Position numbers and translations under genes: made by a program. Below, piece after piece: positions 1 through 8,448 of a stretch of 64,000 nucleotides of DNA (its first letter is position 1; each line of letters starts with the position of its first letter). The DNA is from Streptomyces sp. NBC_00236 (GTDB taxonomy: Bacteria; Actinomycetota; Actinomycetes; Streptomycetales; Streptomycetaceae), in the NCBI RefSeq assembly GCF_036195045.1, contig NZ_CP108100.1, positions 7,874,001-7,938,000 on the forward strand. The letters are read 5' to 3'. The notes below the pieces were generated by a model. The model was not told the origin of the DNA, searched no databases, and saw nothing but the letters and a program-made list of their open reading frames with translations.

Positions 1-821
1 CAGGAGCTGGTGACGCTGTAGACGGCCATGCACCCGGTGTGCGGGTCGGTCGGAGTGGGCGTCGGAGTCGGGTCGGTCGGGTCCGGAGTGGGCGTGCTGC
101 CCGAGCCGCGGATGCCGGTCACCTCACCGTTGCCGCCGTCGAAGACGACGTCGGAGCAGGAGAAGAAGTTCTCCTGGCTGTCCGAGCGCACCCACTGGAT
201 GAACATCACCGCGTCACCCGAGCGGCCCGAGGGCAACGCCGTGTCCCAGTAGTAGTGACCGCCGTCGGTACCGGGCGAGCCCGTCGCGGGCGGGTTGGTG
301 ACGGTGTCGATCAACTCCAGGTCGTCCCAGCCAAGTTCGGTGCTCGGTGAGTAGCCGGGCTTGGACAGGTAGACCCGGAAGGAGCCCGGATGCGCCGCCC
401 AGTTGCTGTGCTGGACCTGGATCGTCTTCCCGGACGTCAGATGCGTGCGGGGCCAGTCGGAGCGCGCGGCGTTGTATCCGGTGAAGTTGTACGGCGACCG
501 GTCACCGGCGCTGCACAGCTTCCCGTCGGGGACGTAGCCGGCCCCCCGCCCACCGGCGTTGGAGTCGAGTACGGCGAACCAGTTGTACAGCGAGTTCGGG
601 CCGCTCTCGCTGAGTGCGGCCTTGCACGCCGGGTTGGTCGGGTCCAGGGAGCCGTTGCTGGTCTTGGCGTCCAGCCAGCAGAGGTAGGTGCGCGACCCCG
701 GCGTCATCGTCACGCCGTGCGCCTGCGCGCTGCCCTGGCCGAATAACGCCAGGGCTATGGCGCCGAACAGCGTCGCGAGCACCGTCGCCAGGGAGGCAAG
801 TTGTTTCCTGCTTCGGGTCAT
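1..821 (-). CDS. AA10 lytic polysaccharide monooxygenase with C-terminal CBM2 (CelS2-like), 3' end outside window
   Basis: Secreted copper enzyme that oxidatively cleaves crystalline cellulose. The product starts with a 34-residue signal peptide ending SAQA, so the mature chain begins with His35 (HGVTMTPGS), the first copper-brace ligand. His144 (WAAHPGSF) is the second, and Phe219 in ENFFSCSDV fits the axial position of cellulose-active AA10 enzymes such as Streptomyces CelS2. The AA10 domain spans about residues 35-235. A Thr-Pro-Asp linker follows (about 240-262), and then the start of a CBM2 (TGCMAVYSVTSS) before the sequence leaves the window. Residue 1 is the ATG at 819-821. A CelR/CebR-type palindrome lies 63 bp upstream and a weaker copy farther away, so cellobiose-type induction through the neighbouring LacI regulator is likely. 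Confidence 0.93.
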   Translation of the reverse strand, partial: MTRSRKQLASLATVLATLFGAIALALFGQGSAQAHGVTMTPGSRTYLCWLDAKTSNGSLDPTNPACKAALSESGPNSLYNWFAVLDSNAGGRGAGYVPDGKLCSAGDRSPYNFTGYNAARSDWPRTHLTSGKTIQVQHSNWAAHPGSFRVYLSKPGYSPSTELGWDDLELIDTVTNPPATGSPGTDGGHYYWDTALPSGRSGDAVMFIQWVRSDSQENFFSCSDVVFDGGNGEVTGIRGSGSTPTPDPTDPTPTPTPTDPHTGCMAVYSVTSS

Positions 822-883
822 GGTGTCTCCTGTGCCTGTGCGGGGATTGTCTTCCGGTGGGGCCTGTCTCCTGCGGGGCGTGT

Positions 884-899
884 ATGGGAGCGCTCCCAT
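884..899. promoter_or_regulatory. CebR/CelR-type operator (LPMO)
   Basis: Perfect 16-bp palindrome ATGGGAGCGCTCCCAT (18 bp with the flanking T and A). The core TGGGAGCGCTCCCA is the published binding site of the cellobiose-responsive LacI regulators CelR and CebR in actinobacteria. It lies 63 bp before the LPMO start codon, a position suited to blocking the promoter. Confidence 0.9.
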
Positions 900-1050
900 A
901 TTGTGGTTAGTAGGGGACTGTAAGAGTGCCGCCGTGTCCCTGACAACCCATCGGACGGAATGCGCGCAACGGATTCCGCAAGGGCTGGTCAGGGCCTGGT
1001 GTTGGAGGGCGTTCCGAAGCAACGGTGCATGCCTGACCGCCAGTTGCCGG

Positions 1051-1064
1051 GGGGAGCGCTCCCG
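1051..1064. promoter_or_regulatory. Degenerate CebR/CelR-type operator
   Basis: GGGAGCGCTCCC palindrome (1052-1063) flanked by G on both sides instead of T and A, so a weaker match to the CelR/CebR box. It lies about 230 bp upstream of the LPMO start and 95 bp beyond the regulator stop codon. It may be an auxiliary operator for looping. Confidence 0.6.
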
Positions 1065-1158
1065 TGGACGGCCGCCGGGCGGTCCCGGTGACCGCCGGTC
1101 GAGGCGTGCCGACGGCGGCCCGGTCGACAGGACCGCCGACGACGTGAGCGAAGGGGCC

Positions 1159-2181
1159 TCAGGCCGACTCGCGCACCACCAGCTGCGTCCGCAGGATCAC
1201 ATGGCGCCACGCGACCTGTGGCTGGTCCATCTCCTCCAGCAGCAGCCGCACCATGGTCCGGCCGATCTCCTCCATCGGCTGGCGGACGGTCGTCAGCCGC
1301 GGTTCGGTCTGCTCGGCCAGCTCGAAGTCGTCGAAGCCGATCACCGCCACATCCTGCGGGACCCGGCGTCCCGCCGTGTGCAGGGCGGTCACCGCCCCGG
1401 CGGCCATGCTGTCCGACGAGGCGAAGACGCCGTCCACCTCCGGGTGCCGTTCGATGAGCCCGGTCATCGCCCGCCGCCCGCTGACCTCGCTGAAGTCCCC
1501 CTGTACGACCAGGGACTGCACCTCGTCGATCCCGGCGTCGCGCAGCGCCTCCCGGTAGCCGCGCAGCCTGCACCGGGAGGCGTACATCTCGGGCGGGCCC
1601 GTGATCGCGGCGATGGACTTCCGCCCGCCGCGCGCCAGATGGGCGACCGCGGCCCGCGCGCCACCCACGTTGTCCGCGTCCACATAGGTCACCCGTTCCT
1701 CGTCCGAGCGCCTGCCGAGCAGCACCGTGGGCAGTCCGGCGTCGGCGAGCATGTCCGGCAACCGGTCCTCGGCCCGCACGGACATGAGCAGCGCCCCGTC
1801 GATCCGGCCACCGCGCACGTACTTCACGAGCCGCTGCCGCTCGGCGTCCGTGCGGACGAGCGTGAGCAGCAACTGCACGTCCGCCTCGGTCAGGGCGTCC
1901 CCGACCGCCCGTGCGACCTCTGAGAAGAACGGCTCCCCGAACAGCCGCCAGTCCGTCTTCGTCATCACCAGTGCGACGGCGTCCGCGCGCCGGCCGGCCA
2001 GTGAGCGCGCGGCCAGGTTGGGGACGTAGTCCAGTTCCTCGATGGCGCGCTGCACGGCACGGCGTGTGGACGCCTTGACGCCCGACGCGTTGTTGATCAC
2101 CCGGGAGACCGTGCCCCGCCCCACTCCGGCGAGCGCGGCCACTTCCTCCAGCGTCGGTGTGCCGGAACTTCGCTTCAGCAT
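1159..2181 (-). CDS. LacI-family repressor, CelR/CebR-like
   Basis: Transcriptional repressor of 340 residues. The N-terminal helix-turn-helix (about 10-30, TLEEVAALAGVGRGTVSRVI) is close to CelR of Thermobifida and CebR of Streptomyces; the rest is a periplasmic-binding-protein-like sugar-sensing domain. The start chosen is ATG at 2179-2181, which places the HTH at residue 10; a longer in-frame reading to 2496 adds only arginine-rich shadow sequence. It lies between two cellulolytic genes, each preceded by the palindrome recognised by this subfamily, so local regulation of both is inferred. The ligand (cellobiose or cellotriose) is assumed from the family. It lacks adjacent cebEFG transporter genes in this window, so it may be a second, local member rather than the global CebR. 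Confidence 0.88.
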   Translation of the reverse strand: MLKRSSGTPTLEEVAALAGVGRGTVSRVINNASGVKASTRRAVQRAIEELDYVPNLAARSLAGRRADAVALVMTKTDWRLFGEPFFSEVARAVGDALTEADVQLLLTLVRTDAERQRLVKYVRGGRIDGALLMSVRAEDRLPDMLADAGLPTVLLGRRSDEERVTYVDADNVGGARAAVAHLARGGRKSIAAITGPPEMYASRCRLRGYREALRDAGIDEVQSLVVQGDFSEVSGRRAMTGLIERHPEVDGVFASSDSMAAGAVTALHTAGRRVPQDVAVIGFDDFELAEQTEPRLTTVRQPMEEIGRTMVRLLLEEMDQPQVAWRHVILRTQLVVRESA

Positions 2182-2479
2182 GCTCCCACCCCCAAGAGAT
2201 CCGATCTTACGGCCCGGAGGGTGTCCGGCCCGGAAAACGGCGGAGGAAGAGGGACTCGGCACAACAAGAGTGAGCGGACGGGGAGTTGAGAGTATGTGCT
2301 GCTGGAGTCCGTGATCGCCGGTGCGGTCGCAGCCGCGTGACTCCGCCGTCGCATCGCATGCGCGCGGCTCGCCTTCCCGGCCGGGCCGGTGACCGCGGGG
2401 CGAGGTCCGGCGCCCCCGAACGCGGCAACGGTGGCCAATCCTGTCCAACGGCTTGACGGCGCGTCGCGCGGCCCCCGAG

Positions 2480-2497
2480 ATTGGGAGCGCTCCCAAT
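2480..2497. promoter_or_regulatory. CebR/CelR-type operator (distal, cellulase)
   Basis: Perfect 18-bp palindrome ATTGGGAGCGCTCCCAAT containing the CelR/CebR core. It lies 190 bp upstream of the cellulase start and 158 bp from a second copy. Confidence 0.88.
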
Positions 2498-2637
2498 TCC
2501 GTTGCGTCCCACCGGACTCGGCGTCATGGAGTGATCGGGCCTGCGGGACGACCGCGCGACGACGACTGGCCGACCCGGCCCACGTCGAGGCCGTATCCAT
2601 CCACCAGCGGGACCGGCGTTCTACGGCCGACGCCCTT

Positions 2638-2651
2638 CGGGAGCGCTCCCG
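2638..2651. promoter_or_regulatory. CebR/CelR-type operator (proximal, cellulase)
   Basis: Palindrome CGGGAGCGCTCCCG, a one-base-per-side variant of the CelR/CebR box, 36 bp before the cellulase GTG start and so probably within the promoter or 5' leader. Confidence 0.75.
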
Positions 2652-2686
2652 TTCCGCCGATTCCACTTCGTACGAGGAGGACTGCT

Positions 2687-4072
2687 GTGAAACGCCTTCT
2701 GGCTCTACTGGCAACCTGTGCGACGATCCTGGGCCTCACGGCCCTGTACGGCCCCCAGGCGGTGGCTGCCGCCGGATGCAAGGTCGACTACACGGTCACC
2801 AGCCAGTGGCAGGGCGGCTTCCAGGCCGGTGTGAAGGTCACCAACCTGGGTGCACCGGTCTCCGGCTGGAAGCTCGACATCGCCATGCCGGACGGCGGGC
2901 AGAAGCTCGTCCAGGGGTGGAACGCCACCTGGTCGCAGTCCGGTTCCACGGTCACGGCCGCCGGTCTCGACTGGAACCGTACGCTGAACACGGGTGCGGC
3001 GGCCGACCTGGGGATGGTGGGTTCCTTCACGGGCGCCAACCCGAAGCCGACGGCGTTCAAGCTCAACGGCGTCACCTGCACCGGCTCCGTCGACGGGACG
3101 ACGCCCGACCCCGACCCCGAGCCGGGGGGCGAGGGCACCCCCGTGGGCATCAACGGGCAGCTCCACGTCTGCGGCGTCCACCTGTGCAATCAGTACGACC
3201 GTCCCGTGCAGCTGCGGGGGATGAGCACGCACGGCATCCAGTGGTTCAGCCAGTGCTACAACAACGCGTCCGTGGACGCGCTGGCGAACGACTGGAAGGC
3301 GGACCTGCTGCGCGTCGCCATGTATGTGCAGGAGGACGGTTACGAGACCGACCCCGCGGGATTCACCAGCCGTGTGAACAACCTCGTCGACATGGCCGAA
3401 GCGCGGGGCATGTACGCCCTGATCGACTTCCACACCCTGACGCCGGGTGACCCGAACTACAACCTCGACCGCGCCAAGACGTTCTTCGCCTCCGTCGCGG
3501 CCCGCAACGCCGGCAAGAAGAACGTGATCTACGAGATCGCCAACGAGCCCAACGGCGTGAGCTGGACGGCCATCAAGAACTATGCCGAACAGGTCATCCC
3601 GGTGATCCGTGCCGCCGACCCGGACGCCGTGGTCATTGTCGGGACCCGCGGCTGGTCGTCGCTGGGGGTGTCGGACGGCTCCAGCGAGAGCGAGGTCGTC
3701 AACAACCCCGTCAACGCCACCAACATCATGTACGCGTTCCACTTCTACGCGGCGAGCCACAAGGACTCCTACCGTGCCGCGGTCAGTCGGGCGTCCTCCC
3801 AACTGCCGCTCTTCGTCACCGAGTTCGGGACGGTGAGCGCCACCGGTGGCGGGGCGCTGGACCGGTCGAGCACCACGGCCTGGCTGGATCTGCTCGACCA
3901 GCTCAAGATCGGCTACGCGAACTGGACCTACTCGGACGCTCCCGAGAGCAGCGCTGCGCTCCGGCCCGGCACCTGCGACGGCAGTGATTACAGCAGCAGT
4001 GGTGTGCTGACCGAATCGGGGACGCTGCTCAAGAGCAGGATCAGCACCGCCGACAACTTCCCCACCAGCTGA
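2687..4072 (+). CDS. Secreted endo-beta-1,4-glucanase, CBM2-GH5
   Basis: Cellulase of 461 residues. Order: signal peptide (1-28, ends AVAAA), CBM2 cellulose-binding module (about 30-132, with Cys31 and Cys131 as the likely disulphide), Asp-Pro-Glu linker (about 136-150), GH5 catalytic domain (about 153-445). The acid/base is Glu287 in IYEIANEPNG and the nucleophile Glu379 in PLFVTEFGT, both intact. The start is the GTG at 2687-2689, preceded by AGGAGG with a six-base spacer; in-frame sequence upstream is arginine-rich and carries the operators. Two CelR/CebR boxes lie upstream. With the LPMO it forms an endo-acting plus oxidative cellulose-degrading set under one repressor. Confidence 0.94.
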   Translation: MKRLLALLATCATILGLTALYGPQAVAAAGCKVDYTVTSQWQGGFQAGVKVTNLGAPVSGWKLDIAMPDGGQKLVQGWNATWSQSGSTVTAAGLDWNRTLNTGAAADLGMVGSFTGANPKPTAFKLNGVTCTGSVDGTTPDPDPEPGGEGTPVGINGQLHVCGVHLCNQYDRPVQLRGMSTHGIQWFSQCYNNASVDALANDWKADLLRVAMYVQEDGYETDPAGFTSRVNNLVDMAEARGMYALIDFHTLTPGDPNYNLDRAKTFFASVAARNAGKKNVIYEIANEPNGVSWTAIKNYAEQVIPVIRAADPDAVVIVGTRGWSSLGVSDGSSESEVVNNPVNATNIMYAFHFYAASHKDSYRAAVSRASSQLPLFVTEFGTVSATGGGALDRSSTTAWLDLLDQLKIGYANWTYSDAPESSAALRPGTCDGSDYSSSGVLTESGTLLKSRISTADNFPTS

Positions 4073-4076
4073 CTCC

Positions 4077-4107
4077 GGCGGGGCTCCGGCCGTGCCGGAG
4101 CCCCGCC
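4077..4107 (+). terminator. Strong hairpin terminator after the cellulase gene
   Basis: Perfect 14-bp inverted repeat (4077-4090 with 4094-4107) with a three-base loop, four bases after the cellulase stop codon. No T-run follows, as usual in Streptomyces. Confidence 0.85.
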
Positions 4108-4138
4108 GTGGCTGTCCCGGTCCCCGTAACATCGACCC

Positions 4139-5005
4139 ATGAGGCCGACCGTGGGTGAGGGGCCCGACCCGGACGCCTGGGAGGTGGCACGCCCCCGGCG
4201 GCCGGGTCGGGTCGCCGGTGCGGACATGGCCGGCTTCGGTGTCCCCGGCCGGTTGGCGGGCGGCCTGCGGGTGGTCCCGCATCCGGCCGTGATGCTGGTC
4301 ATCGAGGTCGGTGCGTGCCGGGCCGTCGTGGACGACGGCGCGGGACGGCGGCATCGGGGGAGCGTCCTCGCCGGGCCGGGGTTCGGCGACGGCGGTGCGG
4401 TACGGGCATGGGGCTCGCAGGTGGAGTGCGTGCAGGTGCGCCTGTCTCCGGTGGTCGCACGCGCGGTTCTGGGCGTGTCCCCGGTTGACGTGGCCGGTGC
4501 GATGGCGGTCCTCGACGACCTGTGGGGCCGGGACGCGGCAAGGGCTCGCGAGCAGTTGGGCGAAGCCTCCTCGTGGGAGGAGCGCTTCGCGTTGACGGAC
4601 GCGTTGCTCGCCCGGCGATGCGACGCGCGGTCGCCCGTGGATCCCGAGGTGGCCCGGGCCTGGGAGCGGATCGTCGCCGGCCGGGGTCGCGTCCGGATCG
4701 GCCCGCTGGCGGACGAGCTGGGCTGGAGCCGCAAGCGACTGTGGTCGCGGTTCCACGCGCAGATCGGCATGCCGCCCAAACGCGCCGCCCAGCTGGTCCG
4801 ATTCGACCATGCCGCCCACCGGTTGGTCGCGGGCGAAGACGTGTCCCAAGTCGCGGCGGAGGGCGGTTACTTCGACCAGTCCCATCTGCATCGGGATGTC
4901 ATGGCGTTCACCGGACTCACGCCGACGACGGTGGCCGGTGAGCCGTTCCTGACCATCGACGACACCGCATGGCCGGGCACGGAACGAGCGAACGCCCGCC
5001 CGTGA
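4139..5005 (+). CDS. AraC-family transcriptional regulator
   Basis: 288-residue regulator. The N-terminal two-thirds is an uncharacterised sensor-like domain (VPHPAVMLVIEVG, RGSVLAGPGFGD). The C-terminal AraC double helix-turn-helix runs about 183-275: RIGPLADELGWSRKRLWSRF then the second-helix signature GYFDQSHLHRDVMAFTGLTP. The ATG at 4139 has no recognisable ribosome site, while TAACAT at 4127-4132 sits seven bases before it, so a leaderless transcript is plausible. The neighbours give no clear hint of its target. Confidence 0.85.
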   Translation: MRPTVGEGPDPDAWEVARPRRPGRVAGADMAGFGVPGRLAGGLRVVPHPAVMLVIEVGACRAVVDDGAGRRHRGSVLAGPGFGDGGAVRAWGSQVECVQVRLSPVVARAVLGVSPVDVAGAMAVLDDLWGRDAARAREQLGEASSWEERFALTDALLARRCDARSPVDPEVARAWERIVAGRGRVRIGPLADELGWSRKRLWSRFHAQIGMPPKRAAQLVRFDHAAHRLVAGEDVSQVAAEGGYFDQSHLHRDVMAFTGLTPTTVAGEPFLTIDDTAWPGTERANARP

Positions 5006-5013
5006 ACCGTGAA

Positions 5014-5028
5014 CCGGGGTATCCCCGG
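5014..5028. terminator. Short hairpin between convergent genes
   Basis: CCGGGG-TAT-CCCCGG hairpin with a six-base-pair stem between the converging AraC and methyltransferase genes. Modest; it could terminate either transcript. Confidence 0.4.
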
Positions 5029-5033
5029 CCCGG

Positions 5034-5894
5034 TCAGTTCCTGGCCCGGGACGGCGGATTCACGGCGACGCCCTTGAAGAACGTGTAGTGGAACGTTCCG
5101 TCGACCTCGGCGGTGCGGCGCAGGTCGGCGATCCCCTGCTCCCACTCGGCCGTGGTGGTGAGGGAAGCAGCCAGAGCCTTGTCACGAACGGACGCGACCA
5201 TGGCGATGAAGGTGTTGCGGGTGAAGCCTTCGACCAGGGCGGGCCGGGTTCCGTCGGCATAGACCGTGAGCGGACGGACCGTGACCTCGTCGTATCCGGC
5301 ACCGGCCAGCAGCGGCTGGACCCGCCGGCCGAGCTGCGCGTCGCCCCCGGCCGCCGCCTGGAGCCGGACCTGGCAGTCGATCGCGGACCGGGCGGACGCG
5401 CTGTCGGGGTGGAAGAACGCCGACCCGTGGTCCCCCTCGATCACGGTGACGGTGCCCCCGGGCCGCAGCACACGCCGCAGTCCGGTCAGCGCCCGCCGGG
5501 GATCCGGCAGGTGTTCCAGCACGAAGCACACGAAGACGTGGTCGAACTCCCCGTCGGCGAAGGGCAGGTCGTACACATCGGCGCGGTGCCACTCCACCTG
5601 GGCGTGGGAGGCGAACCCGGCGACGCGGGAGCGGGCCTGCGCGAGGGACTCCTCGGACCGGTCCACCGCGACGATGTGCGCCCGGGGGCTCGACCTGAGC
5701 AGATGGACGGTCTGGGCGCCGATCCCGCATCCGAGCTCCAGGACCCTGCTGCCCGCGGGGTAGGCCGTGCCGGCGTGCAGCAACTGGGCCAGTATGTCCG
5801 CCTGGTCGCCCAACCGCCGTCCCTCACGCGGCGAGTAGCCATGCACGTAGTCGCCCGCCGGGACAGGTGCGGAAGGGGTCGTGGCTGTGTTCAT
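5034..5894 (-). CDS. Class I SAM-dependent methyltransferase
   Basis: 286 residues with a Rossmann methyltransferase core: motif I VLELGCGIGAQT (about 52-63), the acidic end of strand 2 in IVAVDRS, motif II region ADVYDLPFADGEFDHVF, and motif III VLRPGGTVTVIEGDH. The substrate is not evident; the sequence is of the UbiE/small-molecule type. It is divergent from the MocR-type regulator, with only 28 bases between the two start codons. In such arrangements the MocR protein usually controls its neighbour, so it is probably the target of that regulator. Confidence 0.85.
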   Translation of the reverse strand: MNTATTPSAPVPAGDYVHGYSPREGRRLGDQADILAQLLHAGTAYPAGSRVLELGCGIGAQTVHLLRSSPRAHIVAVDRSEESLAQARSRVAGFASHAQVEWHRADVYDLPFADGEFDHVFVCFVLEHLPDPRRALTGLRRVLRPGGTVTVIEGDHGSAFFHPDSASARSAIDCQVRLQAAAGGDAQLGRRVQPLLAGAGYDEVTVRPLTVYADGTRPALVEGFTRNTFIAMVASVRDKALAASLTTTAEWEQGIADLRRTAEVDGTFHYTFFKGVAVNPPSRARN

Positions 5895-5922
5895 GACCCC
5901 ACTCTGTGGCCACAATGGTCCG
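5895..5922. promoter_or_regulatory. Very short divergent promoter region
   Basis: Only 28 bp separate the methyltransferase ATG (minus strand) from the MocR ATG (plus strand). It contains TGGCCA near the centre. Neither gene has a clear ribosome site here, so either the promoters lie inside the opposite coding sequences or one transcript is leaderless. Confidence 0.5.
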
Positions 5923-7431
5923 ATGAACAGATCCAATGAGGGTGCTCCGGGCGGGTCCATAGCGCCTGGGGCCGACTTCCTCCATCTGGCCATCGACGAG
6001 GCTCCGGGGGGCGGGAAGTCCGACTGGCTGGCCCGGCAGATCCGGAGCGCGCTGGCGGACGGCCGCCTGCCGGTGGGCAGCAGACTGCCGGCCACCCGGG
6101 TCCTGGCCGGCGAACTGGGCGTATCGCGCGGCGTGGTCACCGAGGCATACCAACGCCTGGTCGAGGACGGCCACTTGGCCGGACGAGGACGGAACGGAAC
6201 GATCGTCGTCGGTGCCCCCGCTCCGGTGGCCAGGGCGACCGTCTCCACCACCCCGGCCGGCCCGCCAGCACCACGTTCCGTGTTCACCGCGGCGCCCGGC
6301 ACGGAGATCTTCGACACGATGCGCAGGGCCCGGGCGCGCATCGACCTCTCCCCGGGGCTCCCCGACCTCGCCGCGTTCCCGCGAGCGGCGTGGCTGCGTA
6401 CCGAACGCCGTGTCCTCGACCACCTCGCGGCATCCGACCTCGGATACGGAGACCCACGCGGTACACCGGCACTTCGGCTCGCCATCGCGCACTGGATCGC
6501 CCGGAACCGCGGCATCAGGGCGGACCCCGAAGAGGTCCTCATCGTCGCGGGCACCGCCCAGACACTCTCCCTGCTCGGACGGGTGCTGCGCGACGACGGC
6601 ATCTCCGCGACAGCCGTCGAGGACCCCGGCTCCCTCGGAGCCCGTCAGCACCTGCGCAACTGCGGGCTGGACACCCCGCCCGTCGCGGTCGACTCCGAGG
6701 GCGTGCGCGTCGACGAGCTGCGCGCCACGGGTGCGGCGGCCGTACTCCTCACACCCGCCCACCAGTTCCCCACCGGCGTCGTCCTCCGGGGCAGCCGGCG
6801 CAGCGAACTGACGCGCTGGGCCCGCGAGCACGGCGGACTGATCATCGAGGACGACTACGATGCCGAACACCGCTACGACCGGACCCCGGTGCCCGCGTTG
6901 CGGTCCGTGCTCCCCGAGAACGTCTTCTACGCCGGAAGCGTCTCGAAGCTCCTCGCACCGGCCCTGCGCATCGGCTGGGTACTCGCCCCGCCGAAGTACC
7001 GCGACGCACTGGTGGACGCCAAACGCTTCGCCGACCTCGGCAACGCCGCCCTGCCGCAACTCGTCCTGGCCCGGTTCATGGAATCAGGTGCGATGGAACG
7101 CCAGCTGCGTCACCTGCGCAGGCACCACCGCCACCGCAGGGACGCCATGATCCGGGCCATCGGTGCCCACCTGCCGAGCGCGACCGTGCACGGCGCCGCG
7201 GCCGGACTGCACCTGACCATCACGTTCGACGCCGAGTTCGCCGACACGGAGCTCGCGGCCATGGCACTGGCCCGCGACGTGAAGGTGCACCCCTTGTCCT
7301 GGCACAGCCAGCGACCCCACAGGCCGGGGCTGGTCCTGGGCTACGCCGCGAGCACACCCGCGGACATCGCCGAAGGGGTCGCGACACTCGGCGAAGTGCT
7401 CCGGAACGGTGGTGCACGCGCCGGGGCGTGA
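5923..7431 (+). CDS. MocR-type (GntR/aminotransferase) regulator
   Basis: 502-residue pyridoxal-phosphate-dependent regulator. The N-terminal GntR winged helix (about 30-95: GSRLPATRVLAGELGVSRGVVTEAYQRL) is joined to a fold-type I aminotransferase domain (about 130-495). The PLP lysine lies in YAGSVSKLLAPALRIGWVL and the PLP-contacting Asp in IIEDDYDAE. MocR proteins use the aminotransferase part as a ligand sensor. The ATG at 5923 is preferred; the upstream in-frame GTG at 5881 would overlap the methyltransferase start. Likely target: the divergent methyltransferase and itself. Confidence 0.9.
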   Translation: MNRSNEGAPGGSIAPGADFLHLAIDEAPGGGKSDWLARQIRSALADGRLPVGSRLPATRVLAGELGVSRGVVTEAYQRLVEDGHLAGRGRNGTIVVGAPAPVARATVSTTPAGPPAPRSVFTAAPGTEIFDTMRRARARIDLSPGLPDLAAFPRAAWLRTERRVLDHLAASDLGYGDPRGTPALRLAIAHWIARNRGIRADPEEVLIVAGTAQTLSLLGRVLRDDGISATAVEDPGSLGARQHLRNCGLDTPPVAVDSEGVRVDELRATGAAAVLLTPAHQFPTGVVLRGSRRSELTRWAREHGGLIIEDDYDAEHRYDRTPVPALRSVLPENVFYAGSVSKLLAPALRIGWVLAPPKYRDALVDAKRFADLGNAALPQLVLARFMESGAMERQLRHLRRHHRHRRDAMIRAIGAHLPSATVHGAAAGLHLTITFDAEFADTELAAMALARDVKVHPLSWHSQRPHRPGLVLGYAASTPADIAEGVATLGEVLRNGGARAGA

Positions 7432-7439
7432 CGCCCGCG

Positions 7440-8399
7440 TCACAGGGGCCAGGGGTCGGCCCGGCGGCCCAGCACGGGCAGGGCCAGGGCGACCCCCTCG
7501 GACGCGGCCTTCCGGGTCAGGAAGTCCATGGTGGCCGTGAAGTCGTCGAGGAAGGCGCGGAACGGCCGCAGAGGGCGGTCGAGGGGGCGGAAGAAGTCGT
7601 CCCAGTGGACGGGGACGACGCGCCGGGCCCCCGTGGCCGTGACCAGCCGGGCCCAGTACTCCTCCCGGAACGACTCGTCCTGCTTGCCGAGCGCGCCGAT
7701 CCCCAGGTACACGGTGTCGGCGCCGTACCCGTCGAGGGCGCCCGGCAGGCTGTGCGCGCTGGCATGGACGAGGAGCTCACGCTCACCGTGCCGGACGTGC
7801 AGGGTGTAGCAGTCGCCGGTCCGGTAGTCCGTGGCACGGACGGGGAGCCGCAACGGCCGGTCGATCCGGCCGGGTGCGAGGTCGCCCGGGCTGTGCCGGG
7901 CGGGCAGGGCGGTGAGTGTGAAGCGTCCGACGGCGAACGGCTCGCCGGTGACGACCGGTTGGAAACGGTCGTCCGGAAAACCCTGGCCGAGTGCGATGTT
8001 GCGGGTGGACGGGGAGCCGATGAGCCGGGCGCCCGTCGTGGCAGCCACCTCGGGCGCGTCCAGGGCGTGGTCGTAGTGCGAGTGGACGACGAACACGGCG
8101 TCGAGACGGCCGGTTCCGGCCAGCCGCAGGCCGGCATCGATGCGGGCGCGGTCCGGTCGCAGACGGCCGAAGCGCATGCGCAGGAGGCCGGGGCGGCTGA
8201 AGAACCCGTCGGTGAGGACGGCGGAGTCGCCGTCGTCGAGCAGGATCGTGGACACGCCGAGGAACACGGCGCGCAGGGCGCCGGGAGCGGGCGGAGCCGG
8301 TGGCTCGTACAGGTGCTGCCACGGCGTGAGCCGGGGCGCCCGCAGGCCGCGCAGGACGGTGGCCGCCCGCGGGCCGCGGCGATCGGTGGCGGTGCCCAT
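7440..8399 (-). CDS. Metallo-beta-lactamase-fold hydrolase
   Basis: 319-residue MBL-fold protein with the metal-binding motif VVHSHYDHALDAPE (HxHxDH), a later histidine in LPARHSP, and a C-terminal VPVHWDD that resembles the UlaG/RomA-type (lactonase or N-acyl-phospholipid hydrolase-like) branch. The start at 8399 has GAGGGC eleven bases upstream. A GTG at 8459 would overlap the next gene's 3' end and is less likely. It is last in the direction of the aromatic operon but separated by 49 bases, and its product has no obvious place in that pathway. Confidence 0.8.
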   Translation of the reverse strand: MGTATDRRGPRAATVLRGLRAPRLTPWQHLYEPPAPPAPGALRAVFLGVSTILLDDGDSAVLTDGFFSRPGLLRMRFGRLRPDRARIDAGLRLAGTGRLDAVFVVHSHYDHALDAPEVAATTGARLIGSPSTRNIALGQGFPDDRFQPVVTGEPFAVGRFTLTALPARHSPGDLAPGRIDRPLRLPVRATDYRTGDCYTLHVRHGERELLVHASAHSLPGALDGYGADTVYLGIGALGKQDESFREEYWARLVTATGARRVVPVHWDDFFRPLDRPLRPFRAFLDDFTATMDFLTRKAASEGVALALPVLGRRADPWPL

Positions 8400-8448
8400 G
8401 CTCTGCCCTCGCTCAGGTGCCCTGTCAGCCGGCCCGGGTGCCGTGACG

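Larger units (their letters stand above)
822..1158. other. Intergenic region upstream of the LPMO gene
   Basis: This 337-bp gap separates the LPMO gene from the end of the LacI-type regulator; both read leftward. It carries two GGGAGCGCTCCC-type palindromes (884-899 and 1052-1063) and must hold the LPMO promoter. No convincing short gene was seen. Confidence 0.7.
2182..2686. other. Divergent regulatory region between the LacI gene and the cellulase gene
   Basis: 505 bp without a credible gene between two divergently read genes. It holds two operators (2480-2497 and 2638-2651), both nearer the cellulase. The 300 bp next to the regulator start has no copy of the palindrome, so direct autorepression is not obvious. 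Confidence 0.65.

Noticed and set aside
2705..4891. Long open frame (728 codons) on the minus strand opposite the cellulase and AraC genes
   Set aside because: It is the mirror of two well-supported plus-strand genes in high-GC DNA; its translation is Arg/Gly/Val-rich with no domain.
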